A stretch of DNA of 7,866 nt from Pseudomonadota bacterium (GTDB taxonomy: Bacteria; Pseudomonadota; Gammaproteobacteria; Steroidobacterales; Steroidobacteraceae): positions 1-7,866 of the forward strand of contig JAKAZP010000113.1 in the NCBI GenBank assembly GCA_021815905.1. The letters are read 5' to 3'. Below, one piece after another: positions 1-5,821 of the stretch. The notes beneath the pieces were generated by a model. That model did no database searches and was not told the origin of the DNA. It worked only from the letters and a program-made list of their open reading frames with translations. The position numbers and the translations under genes are program-made. The first letter of the stretch is position 1; the number at the start of each line of letters is the position of its first letter.

Positions 1-1
1 T

Positions 2-664
2 CTCGAGTATGCGATCGACGTCGCGCAGGCGGCGCGGGAGCGAGGCGTGCGCAGCGTCGCCGTGACCGCGGGCTACATCTCTGCCGAGCCGCGAGCGGAG
101 CTCTTCGCGCACATGGACGCCGCCAACATCGATCTGAAGGGCTTCACGGAGGAGTTCTACCGCAGAGTCTGCGGAGCGGAGCTCGGCGCCGTGCTCGAGA
201 CGCTCGAGTACGTGCGGCACGAGACGCGCACGTGGCTCGAGGTGACGACGCTCCTCATCCCCGGGCAGAACGACTCGCCCGAGGAGCTCGAGGCGATGTG
301 CGCCTGGTTCGCCGAGCACCTCGGTCCCGAGGTGCCGCTGCACTTCACGGCATTCCACCCCGACTGGAAGATGCGGGACGTGCCGCCGACGCCGATCGCG
401 ACCCTGCGGCGCGCCCGGCAGATCGCGATGGAGCACGGCCTGCGGTACGTGTACACGGGCAACGTGCGCGATGCCGAGGGCGGCAGCACCTGGTGCCACG
501 GCTGCGGGGCGCGCCTCATCGGCCGCTCGGGCTATGACCTGACGGCGTGGGGGCTCTCGCCCGAGGGGCGCTGCACGGCGTGCGGCAGCGCCTGCGCCGG
601 AGTGTTCGAAGCGGCTCCGGGGGACTGGGGCTCGCGCCGCCAGCCGGTGCGACTGTCCGCCTGA
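2..664 (+). CDS. AmmeMemoRadiSam system radical SAM enzyme (C-terminal part, 5' end outside window)
   Basis: The reading frame is open from the first bases and codes for about 220 residues before TGA at 662-664, so the start and the expected CxxxCxxC iron-sulfur motif lie to the left of the window. The visible part matches the radical SAM proteins, related to pyruvate-formate-lyase activating enzymes, that travel with AMMECR1 and MEMO1 domain proteins. Signs of this are VTAGYI, DAANIDLKGFTEEFYR, a TTLLIPGQNDS loop and LHFTAFHPDWKM, all typical of the later strands of the TIM-barrel in this family. The C-terminus has two cysteine clusters, CxxC at codons 494-505 and CxxCxxxC at codons 572-595, likely a small metal-binding knuckle usual for the group. 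The reaction and substrate of the family are, as far as I know, not established. AMMECR1 or MEMO1 partners are not in this window; upstream is the place to look. Confidence 0.88.
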   Translation, partial: LEYAIDVAQAARERGVRSVAVTAGYISAEPRAELFAHMDAANIDLKGFTEEFYRRVCGAELGAVLETLEYVRHETRTWLEVTTLLIPGQNDSPEELEAMCAWFAEHLGPEVPLHFTAFHPDWKMRDVPPTPIATLRRARQIAMEHGLRYVYTGNVRDAEGGSTWCHGCGARLIGRSGYDLTAWGLSPEGRCTACGSACAGVFEAAPGDWGSRRQPVRLSA

Positions 665-670
665 GCTCCC

Positions 671-710
671 CCGGCCTCGATGCCGGTCGAGGAGGCGCGC
701 AGGAGCGCGC
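671..710 (+). terminator. Two GC hairpins after the radical SAM gene
   Basis: Two adjacent perfect stems follow the stop codon: CCGGC/GCCGG at 671-675 and 682-686 with a 6-base loop, then GCGCGC/GCGCGC at 695-700 and 705-710 with loop AGGA. Only two T follow the second stem, so intrinsic termination is doubtful. The position, 7-46 bases after the stop and about 100 bases before zwf, suggests an end-of-transcript structure. Confidence 0.3.
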
Positions 711-803
711 TTGCCGCTGCGCCCGATTCTGCCGGGCAGTCGATGGCGCCGGGCACGGCACCCCCGGTATCCTTCCCGCGCTTCGCGAGCACGGCCTGAA
801 GTG

Positions 804-808
804 AAAGG
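804..808 (+). promoter_or_regulatory. Ribosome binding site that decides the zwf start
   Basis: AAAGG lies 8 bases before the GTG at 817. The alternative in-frame GTG at 808 has no comparable purine box at a good distance, so 817 is preferred. The choice changes the protein by only three residues. Confidence 0.5.
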
Positions 809-816
809 TGCAGAGA

Positions 817-2280
817 GTGTCCAAGGCGTTATCGGGGGTCGGCCCCAGGTTCCCCCAGGTGGTGGTGTTGTTCGGCGCGACCGGCGACCTCGCCCGGCGC
901 AAGCTCCTGCCGGGGCTGTTCCACCTCGCGCGGGCCGGATTCATTCCCGGCTGCCGCGTGGTCGGGGTCTCGCTCGAGAGCCTCGATGCGCAAGGGTTTC
1001 GCGCGCTCGCGCGCGCCGCGGTCGATGAGTTCTCCCTGCGCAAGGTGGATGCGGCCGATTGGGGCGCCTTCGCCCAATGCCTCGATCACGTGCCGCTCGG
1101 GGGCGGCGCCGCCGCGGTGCGCGCGGCCGTGGAGCGCGCCGAGCAGGCGATCGGCTCGGAGTGTCGCCGCCTGCATTACCTGAGCGTGCCCCCGAGCGCG
1201 GCGCTCTCGGCGGTGCGGATGCTCGGGGAGGCGCAGCTCGTCGAGCGCGCGCGCATCGTCATGGAGAAGCCCTTCGGCACCGACCTCGCGAGCGCTCGCT
1301 CGCTCAATGCGAAGCTGCACGAGGTGTTCGCCGAGGAGCAGATCTTTCGCATCGATCATTTCCTCGGCAAGGAGCCGGCGCAGAACATCCTCGCCTTCCG
1401 CTTCGCCAACGGCCTGTTCGAGCCCATCTGGAACCGCAACTTCATCGATCACGTGCAGATCGACGTTCCCGAGACGCTCGGCCTCGGCCGGCGCGCCTCG
1501 TTCTACGATCCGATCGGCGCCTTCCGCGACATGGTGGTGACGCACCTGTTCCAGATCCTCGCCTTCGTCGCCATGGAACCGCCGACCGCGCTCGAGCCGG
1601 CGTCGATCAGCGAGGAGAAGAACAAGGTCTTCCGCAGCATGCTGCCCATCGGCCCGGAGGATGTCGTCCGCGGTCAGTTCACCGGCTACCGCGGCGAGGA
1701 GGGCGTCAACCCCGAATCCGACACCGAGACCTTCATCGCGCTCAAGTGCTCGATCGACAACTGGCGCTGGGCCGGGGTGCCGTTCTACCTGCGCACCGGC
1801 AAGCGCCTCGCGGAGGGCCAGCGCATCATCTCCATCGCGTTCCGCGAGCCGCCGAAGAGCATGTTTCCCGCCGACTCGGGCGTCGGGGCGCAGGGCCCGG
1901 ATCACCTGACGTTCGATCTTGCCGACGTCTCGAAGATGTCGCTGTCGTTTTATGGTAAGCGGCCGGGTCCGGGCATGCGGCTCGACAAGCTGAGTCTGCA
2001 ATTCGCGCTGCACGACACCGGGCTCGTGGGCGATGTGCTCGAGGCCTACGAGCGGCTCATTCTCGACGCCATGAGAGGGGACCGGACGTTGTTCACCGCG
2101 GCCGAAGGCATCGAGCGGCTGTGGGAGCTCTCGACACCGCTGTTGGAGGCGCCGCCGCCCGTGCGGCTCTACGCGGCGGGGTCGTGGGGGCCGAATTCCA
2201 TGCACCAGCTGATCGCGCCGCACGCCTGGCGGCTGCCGTTCGAGCGGATCTGGCGCGACCCCAACCGATCCGGGAGCTGA
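817..2280 (+). CDS. zwf: Glucose-6-phosphate 1-dehydrogenase
   Basis: This enzyme oxidises glucose 6-phosphate to 6-phosphogluconolactone and makes NADPH (or NADH), the first step of the oxidative pentose phosphate and Entner-Doudoroff routes, in the cytoplasm. The 487-residue product has the usual length. Residues near 20-29 give the nucleotide-binding [10 protein letters not shown], followed by the [11 protein letters not shown] segment. The signature RIDHFLGKE (residues 178-186) contains the substrate-binding His181 and Lys185, and PFYLRTGKR lies in the second half. The catalytic-base His should be His243, in RDMVVTHL. Many family members, E. coli included, have QNH where this one has VTH, a variant I recall from other bacterial lineages. 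No pgl, edd, eda or gnd gene is adjacent, so the gene stands alone between the radical SAM gene and csrA. Start GTG 817 was chosen on its ribosome binding site; GTG 808 is possible. Confidence 0.96.
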   Translation: MSKALSGVGPRFPQVVVLFGATGDLARRKLLPGLFHLARAGFIPGCRVVGVSLESLDAQGFRALARAAVDEFSLRKVDAADWGAFAQCLDHVPLGGGAAAVRAAVERAEQAIGSECRRLHYLSVPPSAALSAVRMLGEAQLVERARIVMEKPFGTDLASARSLNAKLHEVFAEEQIFRIDHFLGKEPAQNILAFRFANGLFEPIWNRNFIDHVQIDVPETLGLGRRASFYDPIGAFRDMVVTHLFQILAFVAMEPPTALEPASISEEKNKVFRSMLPIGPEDVVRGQFTGYRGEEGVNPESDTETFIALKCSIDNWRWAGVPFYLRTGKRLAEGQRIISIAFREPPKSMFPADSGVGAQGPDHLTFDLADVSKMSLSFYGKRPGPGMRLDKLSLQFALHDTGLVGDVLEAYERLILDAMRGDRTLFTAAEGIERLWELSTPLLEAPPPVRLYAAGSWGPNSMHQLIAPHAWRLPFERIWRDPNRSGS

Positions 2281-2309
2281 GCCAACTCTTCGACTCGTTC
2301 TACCGGTAT

Positions 2310-2331
2310 CGGCGCGCCGTGGGCCGCGCCG
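2310..2331 (+). terminator. GC hairpin after zwf
   Basis: A perfect 7-bp stem, CGGCGCG at 2310-2316 with CGCGCCG at 2325-2331, encloses an 8-base loop 29 bases after the zwf stop. There is no T-tract, so it may end or protect the zwf transcript but is not a textbook intrinsic terminator. Confidence 0.3.
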
Positions 2332-2408
2332 GCCGCCGCTCGAGGTGCAGGGAGCCGTGAAATGTTGTAGGGTAGTGTCGCGGCGGACTCGCAGCGGGAA
2401 AAAGCAAA

Positions 2409-2633
2409 ATGCTAATACTCACAAGACGCGTCGGCGAGACCATCATGGTGGGCGACAACGTGACCTTCACGGTCCTCGGCGTCAAAGGCAACCAGGTGCG
2501 ATGCGGCATCAATGCGCCCAAGGAGGTCTCCGTCCATCGCGAGGAGATCTACGAGCGCATCCACCGCGAGCGCGAGGCATCGAATCTGCGGGCGGAGCAG
2601 GGACTCGAGGCTCCGGCGGCGGAGAAGCCGTAA
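2409..2633 (+). CDS. csrA: Carbon storage regulator CsrA/RsmA
   Basis: CsrA is a small homodimeric RNA-binding protein that binds GGA motifs in mRNA leaders and changes translation or stability, controlling carbon flow, motility and biofilm genes. The product has 74 residues and begins [16 protein letters not shown], the first beta strand with Leu4, Arg6 and Arg7. The segment [12 protein letters not shown] carries Arg44, which is needed for RNA binding. E. coli CsrA has 61 residues; here the core ends near residue 55 and is followed by a longer tail rich in Ala and Glu that is probably disordered. The ATG at 2409 is fixed by the invariant MLILTR. Its upstream GGGA (2396-2399) is a weak ribosome binding site 9 bases away and itself contains a GGA. 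The two neighbouring genes, zwf and the membrane-protein gene, are about 130 and 246 bases away, so csrA is probably a single-gene unit. Confidence 0.97.
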   Translation: MLILTRRVGETIMVGDNVTFTVLGVKGNQVRCGINAPKEVSVHREEIYERIHREREASNLRAEQGLEAPAAEKP

Positions 2634-2706
2634 GCCCCCTCGGGGCGTGCGCAGCGCCTCGCACCGCCCGCTGCCCCTCGACGATCGGTGCCCCCGTCCC
2701 CGGGGG
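2634..2706 (+). terminator. Hairpins after csrA
   Basis: Directly after the csrA stop there is GCCCC at 2634-2638 paired with GGGGC at 2642-2646 (3-base loop). A second stem has CCCCC at 2691-2695 paired with GGGGG at 2702-2706 (6-base loop), followed by TCTT. Either could end the csrA transcript, the second being the better candidate. The T-tracts are poor. The rest of 2634-2879 shows no coding sequence I can support. Confidence 0.35.
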
Positions 2707-2827
2707 TCTTCCGGGTGGGGCGCCATCGGGAGCGTGCCCGGTGCTTTGACTTCCCGCCGGGCGTCCCCAAATAGCCTGGAGTGTCCTCCCGGGAACCCCG
2801 GCAAGGTCCGCGGGTCTTGGGATCGAC

Positions 2828-2833
2828 TACAAT
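2828..2833 (+). promoter_or_regulatory. Likely sigma-70 -10 box of the Bax inhibitor gene
   Basis: TACAAT differs from the TATAAT consensus by one base and stands out in GC-rich surroundings. Transcription would start near 2840 and leave a leader of about 40 bases before the ATG at 2880. No good -35 hexamer is seen at 16-18 bases upstream, so strength and sigma factor are uncertain. Confidence 0.45.
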
Positions 2834-2865
2834 AGCGTTTTGCGCGGTGCGCGATCCGATCCCTC

Positions 2866-2871
2866 AAGGAG
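2866..2871 (+). promoter_or_regulatory. Strong ribosome binding site fixing the start at 2880
   Basis: AAGGAG ends 8 bases before the ATG at 2880. The frame is open further upstream to about 2781, but those codons overlap the promoter and lack a comparable site, so 2880 is taken as the start. Confidence 0.85.
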
Positions 2872-2879
2872 ATCACTCG

Positions 2880-3641
2880 ATGCCATTACCGATCCGCCGA
2901 TCCGGCAACAGGCCCGGCTTGAACCCGAACACCTTCGCAAACCTGCCGCGGCTCGGGATCGGCGCCGAGTCCATGACGGTGCAGGGCACGGTGAACAAGG
3001 GCTTCCTGCTGCTGGTGGTGCTGATGGCGGCCGCGCTGTGGCCCTGGTCCCAGTACATGAGCACGGGTGACGTGCAGACCGTCTCATCTTCGATGATGAT
3101 CGGGCTGATCGGCGGCTTCGTGCTCGCCCTCATCATCAGCTTCAAGGCGACGCTCGCGCCTTACCTCGCCGTGCCCTATGCGGCGCTCGAGGGCCTGGCG
3201 ATCGGGGGCTTCTCGGCCATTCTCGAGCAGCGCTATCCGGGCATCGCCATCGAGGCGGTCGGGCTCACGCTCGGGGTCCTCGCGGTGCTGCTGGTGGCGT
3301 ACAAGGCGGGGCTCATCCGGGTGACCGCGCGCTTTCGCGCCATGGTGATCGGAGCGACGGGAGGGATCATGCTCCTCTTCCTCGCGACCTGGATCCTGAG
3401 CTTCTTCCACGTGGCCGTGCCGGTGCTCTATTCCTCCTCGCCGCTCGGCATCGGCATCTCGCTCTTCATCGTCGCCATTGCCGCGCTCAATCTCGTGCTC
3501 GACTTCGACTTCATCGAGCGCGGGGCCGCCGGCGGCGCTCCGAAGTACATGGAGTGGTACGGGGCGTTCGGCCTCATGGTGACCCTGGTGTGGCTCTACA
3601 TCGAGATCCTCACGCTGCTGTCTCAGACGCGCCGCGAATGA
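2880..3641 (+). CDS. Bax inhibitor-1/YccA family membrane protein
   Basis: The 253-residue product is an inner-membrane protein of the Bax inhibitor-1 superfamily, in the subgroup with a longer polar N-terminus (BaxI_1 type). Residues 1-37 are polar and contain NPNTFANLP and SMTVQGTVNK, hallmarks of this subgroup as I recall it. About seven hydrophobic segments follow, near residues 40-56, 72-88, 96-113, 121-140, 153-175, 187-207 and 227-248. The segment LDFDFIERG (about 207-215) carries the acidic residues that in the related YetJ take part in pH-sensitive calcium leak. YccA in E. coli is a substrate and modulator of the FtsH protease, so a role in membrane stress is likely but not shown here. 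The gene has its own promoter and leader and is followed by a hairpin, so it is probably transcribed alone. Confidence 0.92.
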   Translation: MPLPIRRSGNRPGLNPNTFANLPRLGIGAESMTVQGTVNKGFLLLVVLMAAALWPWSQYMSTGDVQTVSSSMMIGLIGGFVLALIISFKATLAPYLAVPYAALEGLAIGGFSAILEQRYPGIAIEAVGLTLGVLAVLLVAYKAGLIRVTARFRAMVIGATGGIMLLFLATWILSFFHVAVPVLYSSSPLGIGISLFIVAIAALNLVLDFDFIERGAAGGAPKYMEWYGAFGLMVTLVWLYIEILTLLSQTRRE

Positions 3642-3659
3642 CGTAACGGGGCCCGGCGG

Positions 3660-3682
3660 CCGCCGCGGCTGAAGCGCGGCGG
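3660..3682 (+). terminator. GC hairpin after the Bax inhibitor gene
   Basis: CCGCCGCG at 3660-3667 pairs perfectly with CGCGGCGG at 3675-3682 around a 7-base loop, 18 bases after the stop codon. No T-tract follows. A terminator or transcript-end structure is the simplest reading, given the separate gene 58 bases downstream. Confidence 0.4.
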
Positions 3683-3726
3683 GCGGCACGGCCCTTGCTC
3701 GATTCCCTTCGCGTCACGTTTGCAAT

Positions 3727-3731
3727 GGAGG
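3727..3731 (+). promoter_or_regulatory. Ribosome binding site fixing the CsbD start
   Basis: GGAGG ends 8 bases before the ATG at 3740. A longer in-frame reading from a TTG at 3695 would add 15 residues with no family similarity, so the ATG is preferred. Confidence 0.85.
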
Positions 3732-3739
3732 AATCGAGC

Positions 3740-3946
3740 ATGAACAACGATCGCGCCGCCGGGCAATGGAAACAGATGAAGGGCAACCTCAAGGAGCAGT
3801 GGGGCAAGCTCACGGACGATGACCTCACGCGGCTCGAGGGCAAGAGCGATCGGTTGGCCGGCGTGATCCAGGAACGGTACGGGATCGCGCGCGACGAGGC
3901 CGAGCGCCAGGCGCGGGAATTCCAGACCCGCCACAACTGGCACTGA
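3740..3946 (+). CDS. CsbD/YjbJ family stress protein
   Basis: A 68-residue hydrophilic protein of the CsbD-like family. It resembles E. coli YjbJ closely along its length: WKQMKGNLKEQWGKLTDD matches the conserved core, then EGK and IQERYGIARDEAE follow, and the end is an aromatic and charged TRHNWH. There is no signal peptide or membrane segment, so it should be cytoplasmic and mostly helical. In Bacillus CsbD is under the general stress sigma factor, and YjbJ is an abundant stationary-phase protein in E. coli; the molecular role is unknown. Length is normal for the family. It follows the Bax inhibitor gene by 98 bases with a hairpin between, so co-transcription is possible only by read-through. 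No clear promoter was found in 3683-3726. Confidence 0.93.
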   Translation: MNNDRAAGQWKQMKGNLKEQWGKLTDDDLTRLEGKSDRLAGVIQERYGIARDEAERQAREFQTRHNWH

Positions 3947-3978
3947 GTCGAACTCGAGCTCATCAACGGCGTCGAGCT

Positions 3979-3998
3979 GCCGGGCCATCGTGCCCGGC
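3979..3998 (+). terminator. Hairpin between convergent CsbD and hydrolase genes
   Basis: GCCGGGC at 3979-3985 pairs with GCCCGGC at 3992-3998 around a 6-base loop, 32 bases after the csbD-like stop. It could serve the plus-strand transcript and perhaps the convergent one as well. There is no T-tract on either side. Confidence 0.35.
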
Positions 3999-4024
3999 GG
4001 CCTGGCGACGGTCGCCGACGGCGA

Positions 4025-4071
4025 CGGCAGCCGATGGCGACGACAGCCGACTCAGCGGCAGCCGATGGCGA
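4025..4071. repeat. Short degenerate direct repeats in an intergenic gap
   Basis: The 16-base unit CGGCAGCCGATGGCGA occurs at 4025-4040 and again at 4056-4071, exactly 31 bases apart. A partial copy, GACAGCCGAC, lies between them at 4042-4051. The array sits between the ends of two convergent genes, and its function is unknown. Confidence 0.6.
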
Positions 4072-4089
4072 TCCCGGCGCCGGCGCCAA

Positions 4090-4806
4090 CTAGCGCAACA
4101 CCTCATCCAGGAACTGAAGCAGCGACTGCCACGAGCGGCGGTCCGCCGCCGCATCGTATGCCATGCCGCTCGAGCGGTCCGTGGCATGCGGATTGGTGAA
4201 GGCGTGCACCGTGTTGCCATAGGCGTGGAGCTGCCAGTCCGCCCCGCCCGCGCTCATTTCCTTCGCGACCGCGAGCACGTCCTCGGGGGGGGCCATCGGA
4301 TCGTCGTAACCGTGGAGCATCAGGACCTTGGATCGGATCCGGGCCGCGGGCAGCCCGCTCGGCTTCAGCAAGCCGTGCACGCTCGCCACCCCCCGGACAT
4401 CGGCGCCGCTGCGCGCCAGATCCAACACGCACAGGCCTCCGAAGCAGTAGCCCAGGGCGGCGACGCGCCGCGCATCGGCCTGTGACAGTCCCCGCACCGC
4501 GGTCAGCGCCGCGGTGATGCGCCGCGCGAGCAGAGCGCGGTCTTGCATGAAGGGCATGATGAGCGCGGTGCACTCCTCGGTGGTGTTGCCCCGCTTGCCC
4601 TTTCCGAACATGTCGAGCGCGAAGGCGGCGAAGCCGTGCCAGGCGAGCCGGCGCGCCTTCTCCTCGACGAACGCATCGCGCCCGCTCCAGGTGTGACTGA
4701 TGAGGACCGCGGGCAGCGGCGCCGCGCGCCCATCGTCGTGGCAGAAGAAGCCTTCGAGAACGGTCGAGCCCTCGCGGTACTCGATGAGCTGCTCGCGAAT
4801 CGCCAT
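4090..4806 (-). CDS. Dienelactone hydrolase family protein
   Basis: The 238-residue product is an alpha/beta hydrolase of the dienelactone hydrolase family, which opens lactones or cleaves other ester-like bonds. The catalytic triad can be read. The nucleophile is Cys121 in GYCFGG, where most alpha/beta hydrolases have Ser. The acid is Asp169 in LHGYDDP, and the base is His201 in NTVHAFT. The N-terminal strand, VLISHTWSGRD, holds the oxyanion-region residues. The true substrate is not known; most genomic members do not act in chlorocatechol breakdown, and no ring-cleavage genes lie nearby. The ATG at 4806 was chosen over upstream in-frame codons because GGAG (plus-strand 4815-4818) lies 8 bases before it and a promoter sits just upstream. 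There is no signal peptide, so it is cytoplasmic. It is divergent from the carbonic anhydrase gene. Confidence 0.92.
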   Translation of the reverse strand: MAIREQLIEYREGSTVLEGFFCHDDGRAAPLPAVLISHTWSGRDAFVEEKARRLAWHGFAAFALDMFGKGKRGNTTEECTALIMPFMQDRALLARRITAALTAVRGLSQADARRVAALGYCFGGLCVLDLARSGADVRGVASVHGLLKPSGLPAARIRSKVLMLHGYDDPMAPPEDVLAVAKEMSAGGADWQLHAYGNTVHAFTNPHATDRSSGMAYDAAADRRSWQSLLQFLDEVLR

Positions 4807-4844
4807 GATGGAGTCTCCGGGGAGTGGCACGGGGCAGGGGGCGC

Positions 4845-4853
4845 ATTCTAGCA
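4845..4853 (-). promoter_or_regulatory. Extended -10 promoter of the hydrolase gene
   Basis: Read on the minus strand this is TGCTAGAAT, an extended -10 element whose TAGAAT has five of six consensus bases. It would start transcription near 4838, about 32 bases before the ATG at 4806. The -35 region is weak, which extended -10 promoters tolerate. A second -10-like TACAAT lies at plus-strand 4869-4874. Confidence 0.55.
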
Positions 4854-4889
4854 AACGGGGGCGGTTGGATTGTATGCGCGGGCCGCTCT

Positions 4890-4898
4890 TGTTACCCT
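4890..4898 (+). promoter_or_regulatory. Possible extended -10 promoter of the carbonic anhydrase gene
   Basis: TGTTACCCT fits the TGnTAnnnT extended -10 pattern. TTGTAT at 4870-4875 is a weak -35 candidate with a 17-base spacer. Transcription would start near 4905, at or next to the ATG at 4906, which would give a leaderless mRNA. Confidence 0.3.
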
Positions 4899-4905
4899 CC
4901 CGGTC

Positions 4906-5532
4906 ATGGTACCCGCGGCCGAAGCGCTGATTCGCCTGAAGGACGGCAACCGCCGGTTCGTCGAGCGCGTGCGCAGTCGCGAGGCGCTGCTCGGCGCAGC
5001 GTCACGGCTCGAGCTCACCCAGGAGCAACGGCCGTTCGCGATCGTGCTCGGCTGCTCGGATGCGCGCGTGCCGGCGGAGATCGTCTTCGACCAGGGATTG
5101 GGCGATCTGTTCGTGATTCGCGTCGCCGGCAACATCGTCTCGCCGTCGCAGATCGGCAGCGTCGAATTCGCCGCCTCGCGCTTCGGCACGCGCCTGGTGG
5201 TCGTGCTCGGACATTCGCAGTGCGGCGCCATCACGGCGACGCTGGAGCAGCTCAGGCAGCCGGCGGAGAGTCAGTCGCGCAACATCCGCTCGATCGTCGA
5301 TCGGGTGCGCCCCTCGATCGAGGGGCTGTTGAAGACCGAGCTGCGGCACGACGAGGCTGCCCTCATCCGGCAGGCCGTGCGCGCCAACGTCGGGGTCTCG
5401 GTGAGCCACCTCCGGTACGGGTCCGACGTGCTCGAGAAGCTGATCCTCGAGGACGGCCTCGCGGTCGTTGGCGCGGAGTACTCGCTCGAGACCGGCGAGG
5501 TGGAGTTCTTCGACGGGCTGGCCGAGTCCTGA
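4906..5532 (+). CDS. Beta-class carbonic anhydrase
   Basis: This enzyme converts CO2 and water to bicarbonate and a proton, supplying bicarbonate for carboxylases and helping pH balance; it acts in the cytoplasm. The 208-residue product has all the zinc-site and catalytic residues of the beta class. Cys50, Asp52 and Arg54 are in GCSDARVP, and His103 and Cys106 are in GHSQCGA. The segment VIRVAGNIV between them is also typical, and the length matches bacterial plant-type beta enzymes. The start is not certain. ATG 4906 begins where family similarity begins but has no ribosome binding site, while an in-frame TTG at 4870 would add 12 residues of low similarity. The gene is divergent from the hydrolase and converges on a small membrane-protein gene. 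No sulfate or bicarbonate transporter is next to it. Confidence 0.95.
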   Translation: MVPAAEALIRLKDGNRRFVERVRSREALLGAASRLELTQEQRPFAIVLGCSDARVPAEIVFDQGLGDLFVIRVAGNIVSPSQIGSVEFAASRFGTRLVVVLGHSQCGAITATLEQLRQPAESQSRNIRSIVDRVRPSIEGLLKTELRHDEAALIRQAVRANVGVSVSHLRYGSDVLEKLILEDGLAVVGAEYSLETGEVEFFDGLAES

Positions 5533-5548
5533 GAGGGGGGCTTGCGCG

Positions 5549-5564
5549 CGCGCCGGCCGGCGCG
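5549..5564. terminator. Perfect palindrome between convergent genes
   Basis: CGCGCCGGCCGGCGCG is a perfect 16-base palindrome in the 44-base gap between the carbonic anhydrase stop and the stop of the minus-strand membrane protein. It may act as a two-way transcript end. It has no loop spacing and no T-tracts, so this is tentative. Confidence 0.3.
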
Positions 5565-5576
5565 GTGCGCTCGAGC

Positions 5577-5792
5577 CTACCTGCGGCGCGCGAGACCGAC
5601 GCCGAGCAACACCACTCCCGCGCCGAGCGCGACTCCGCCCACCCAGCCGGGAAGCTGGCGCTCCCTCTGCATGGTCGCCTCGATCTGGCCGAACTTGAAG
5701 ACGCTCTCGTTGCCCATGTAATGCGGCGGCCGCAGGATGAGGAACACCCCGGCCGCGACCAGCACCAGACCCACGATCGAGAGAATCCGCAC
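5577..5792 (-). CDS. Small two-helix membrane protein of unknown function
   Basis: The 71-residue product has an N-terminal hydrophobic helix (about residues 4-20), a polar middle part of about 27 residues, and a second hydrophobic helix (about 48-67) ending in ARRR. The positive end suggests that the C-terminus faces the cytoplasm. If so, with two helices, both ends are inside and the middle part is periplasmic. The middle part contains FGQIEAT, which resembles the GPIEAT-like motif I recall in small two-helix proteins of unknown function from several bacterial phyla; the family cannot be named with confidence. The GTG start at 5792 has GGGGAAG just upstream on the minus strand, a usable ribosome binding site. 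The gene lies 83 bases downstream of the FabG-like gene on the same strand and has its own possible promoter, so it may or may not belong to that operon. Confidence 0.72.
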   Translation of the reverse strand: MRILSIVGLVLVAAGVFLILRPPHYMGNESVFKFGQIEATMQRERQLPGWVGGVALGAGVVLLGVGLARRR

Positions 5793-5821
5793 GGCGCTTC
5801 CCCGTCAATGCACGTAATCGG

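Noticed and set aside
768..773. TATCCT as a -10 box for zwf
   Set aside because: Only four of six bases match and there is no plausible -35 hexamer 16-18 bases upstream, so it was not listed as a feature.
829..2223. A 464-codon open frame on the minus strand opposite zwf
   Set aside because: It is rich in Arg, Glu, Ala and His with no recognisable motif, and the plus strand here codes for an unmistakable glucose-6-phosphate dehydrogenase. It is an expected shadow in GC-rich DNA.
2746..2774. TTGACT at 2746-2751 as a promoter -35 box
   Set aside because: At 17-18 bases downstream only AAATAG or AATAGC is found, a poor -10. The TACAAT at 2828 is a better candidate for the next gene.
2781..2879. 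A longer N-terminus for the Bax inhibitor protein
   Set aside because: The extra codons overlap the TACAAT promoter element and lack family similarity, and AAGGAG directs the ATG at 2880.
3084..3689. A 201-codon minus-strand frame opposite the Bax inhibitor gene
   Set aside because: Highly charged shadow (many His, Glu, Arg) of a membrane-protein gene; no family features and no ribosome binding site considered convincing.
4025..4071. A CRISPR array in the repeat region
   Set aside because: Only two exact 16-base copies with a 15-base interval containing a degenerate copy; far below the size and regularity of CRISPR repeats, and no cas genes are present.
4103..4846. A second long minus-strand frame inside the hydrolase gene
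   Set aside because: It is the same DNA read in another frame, with Arg/Ala/Gly-rich composition and no triad motifs.
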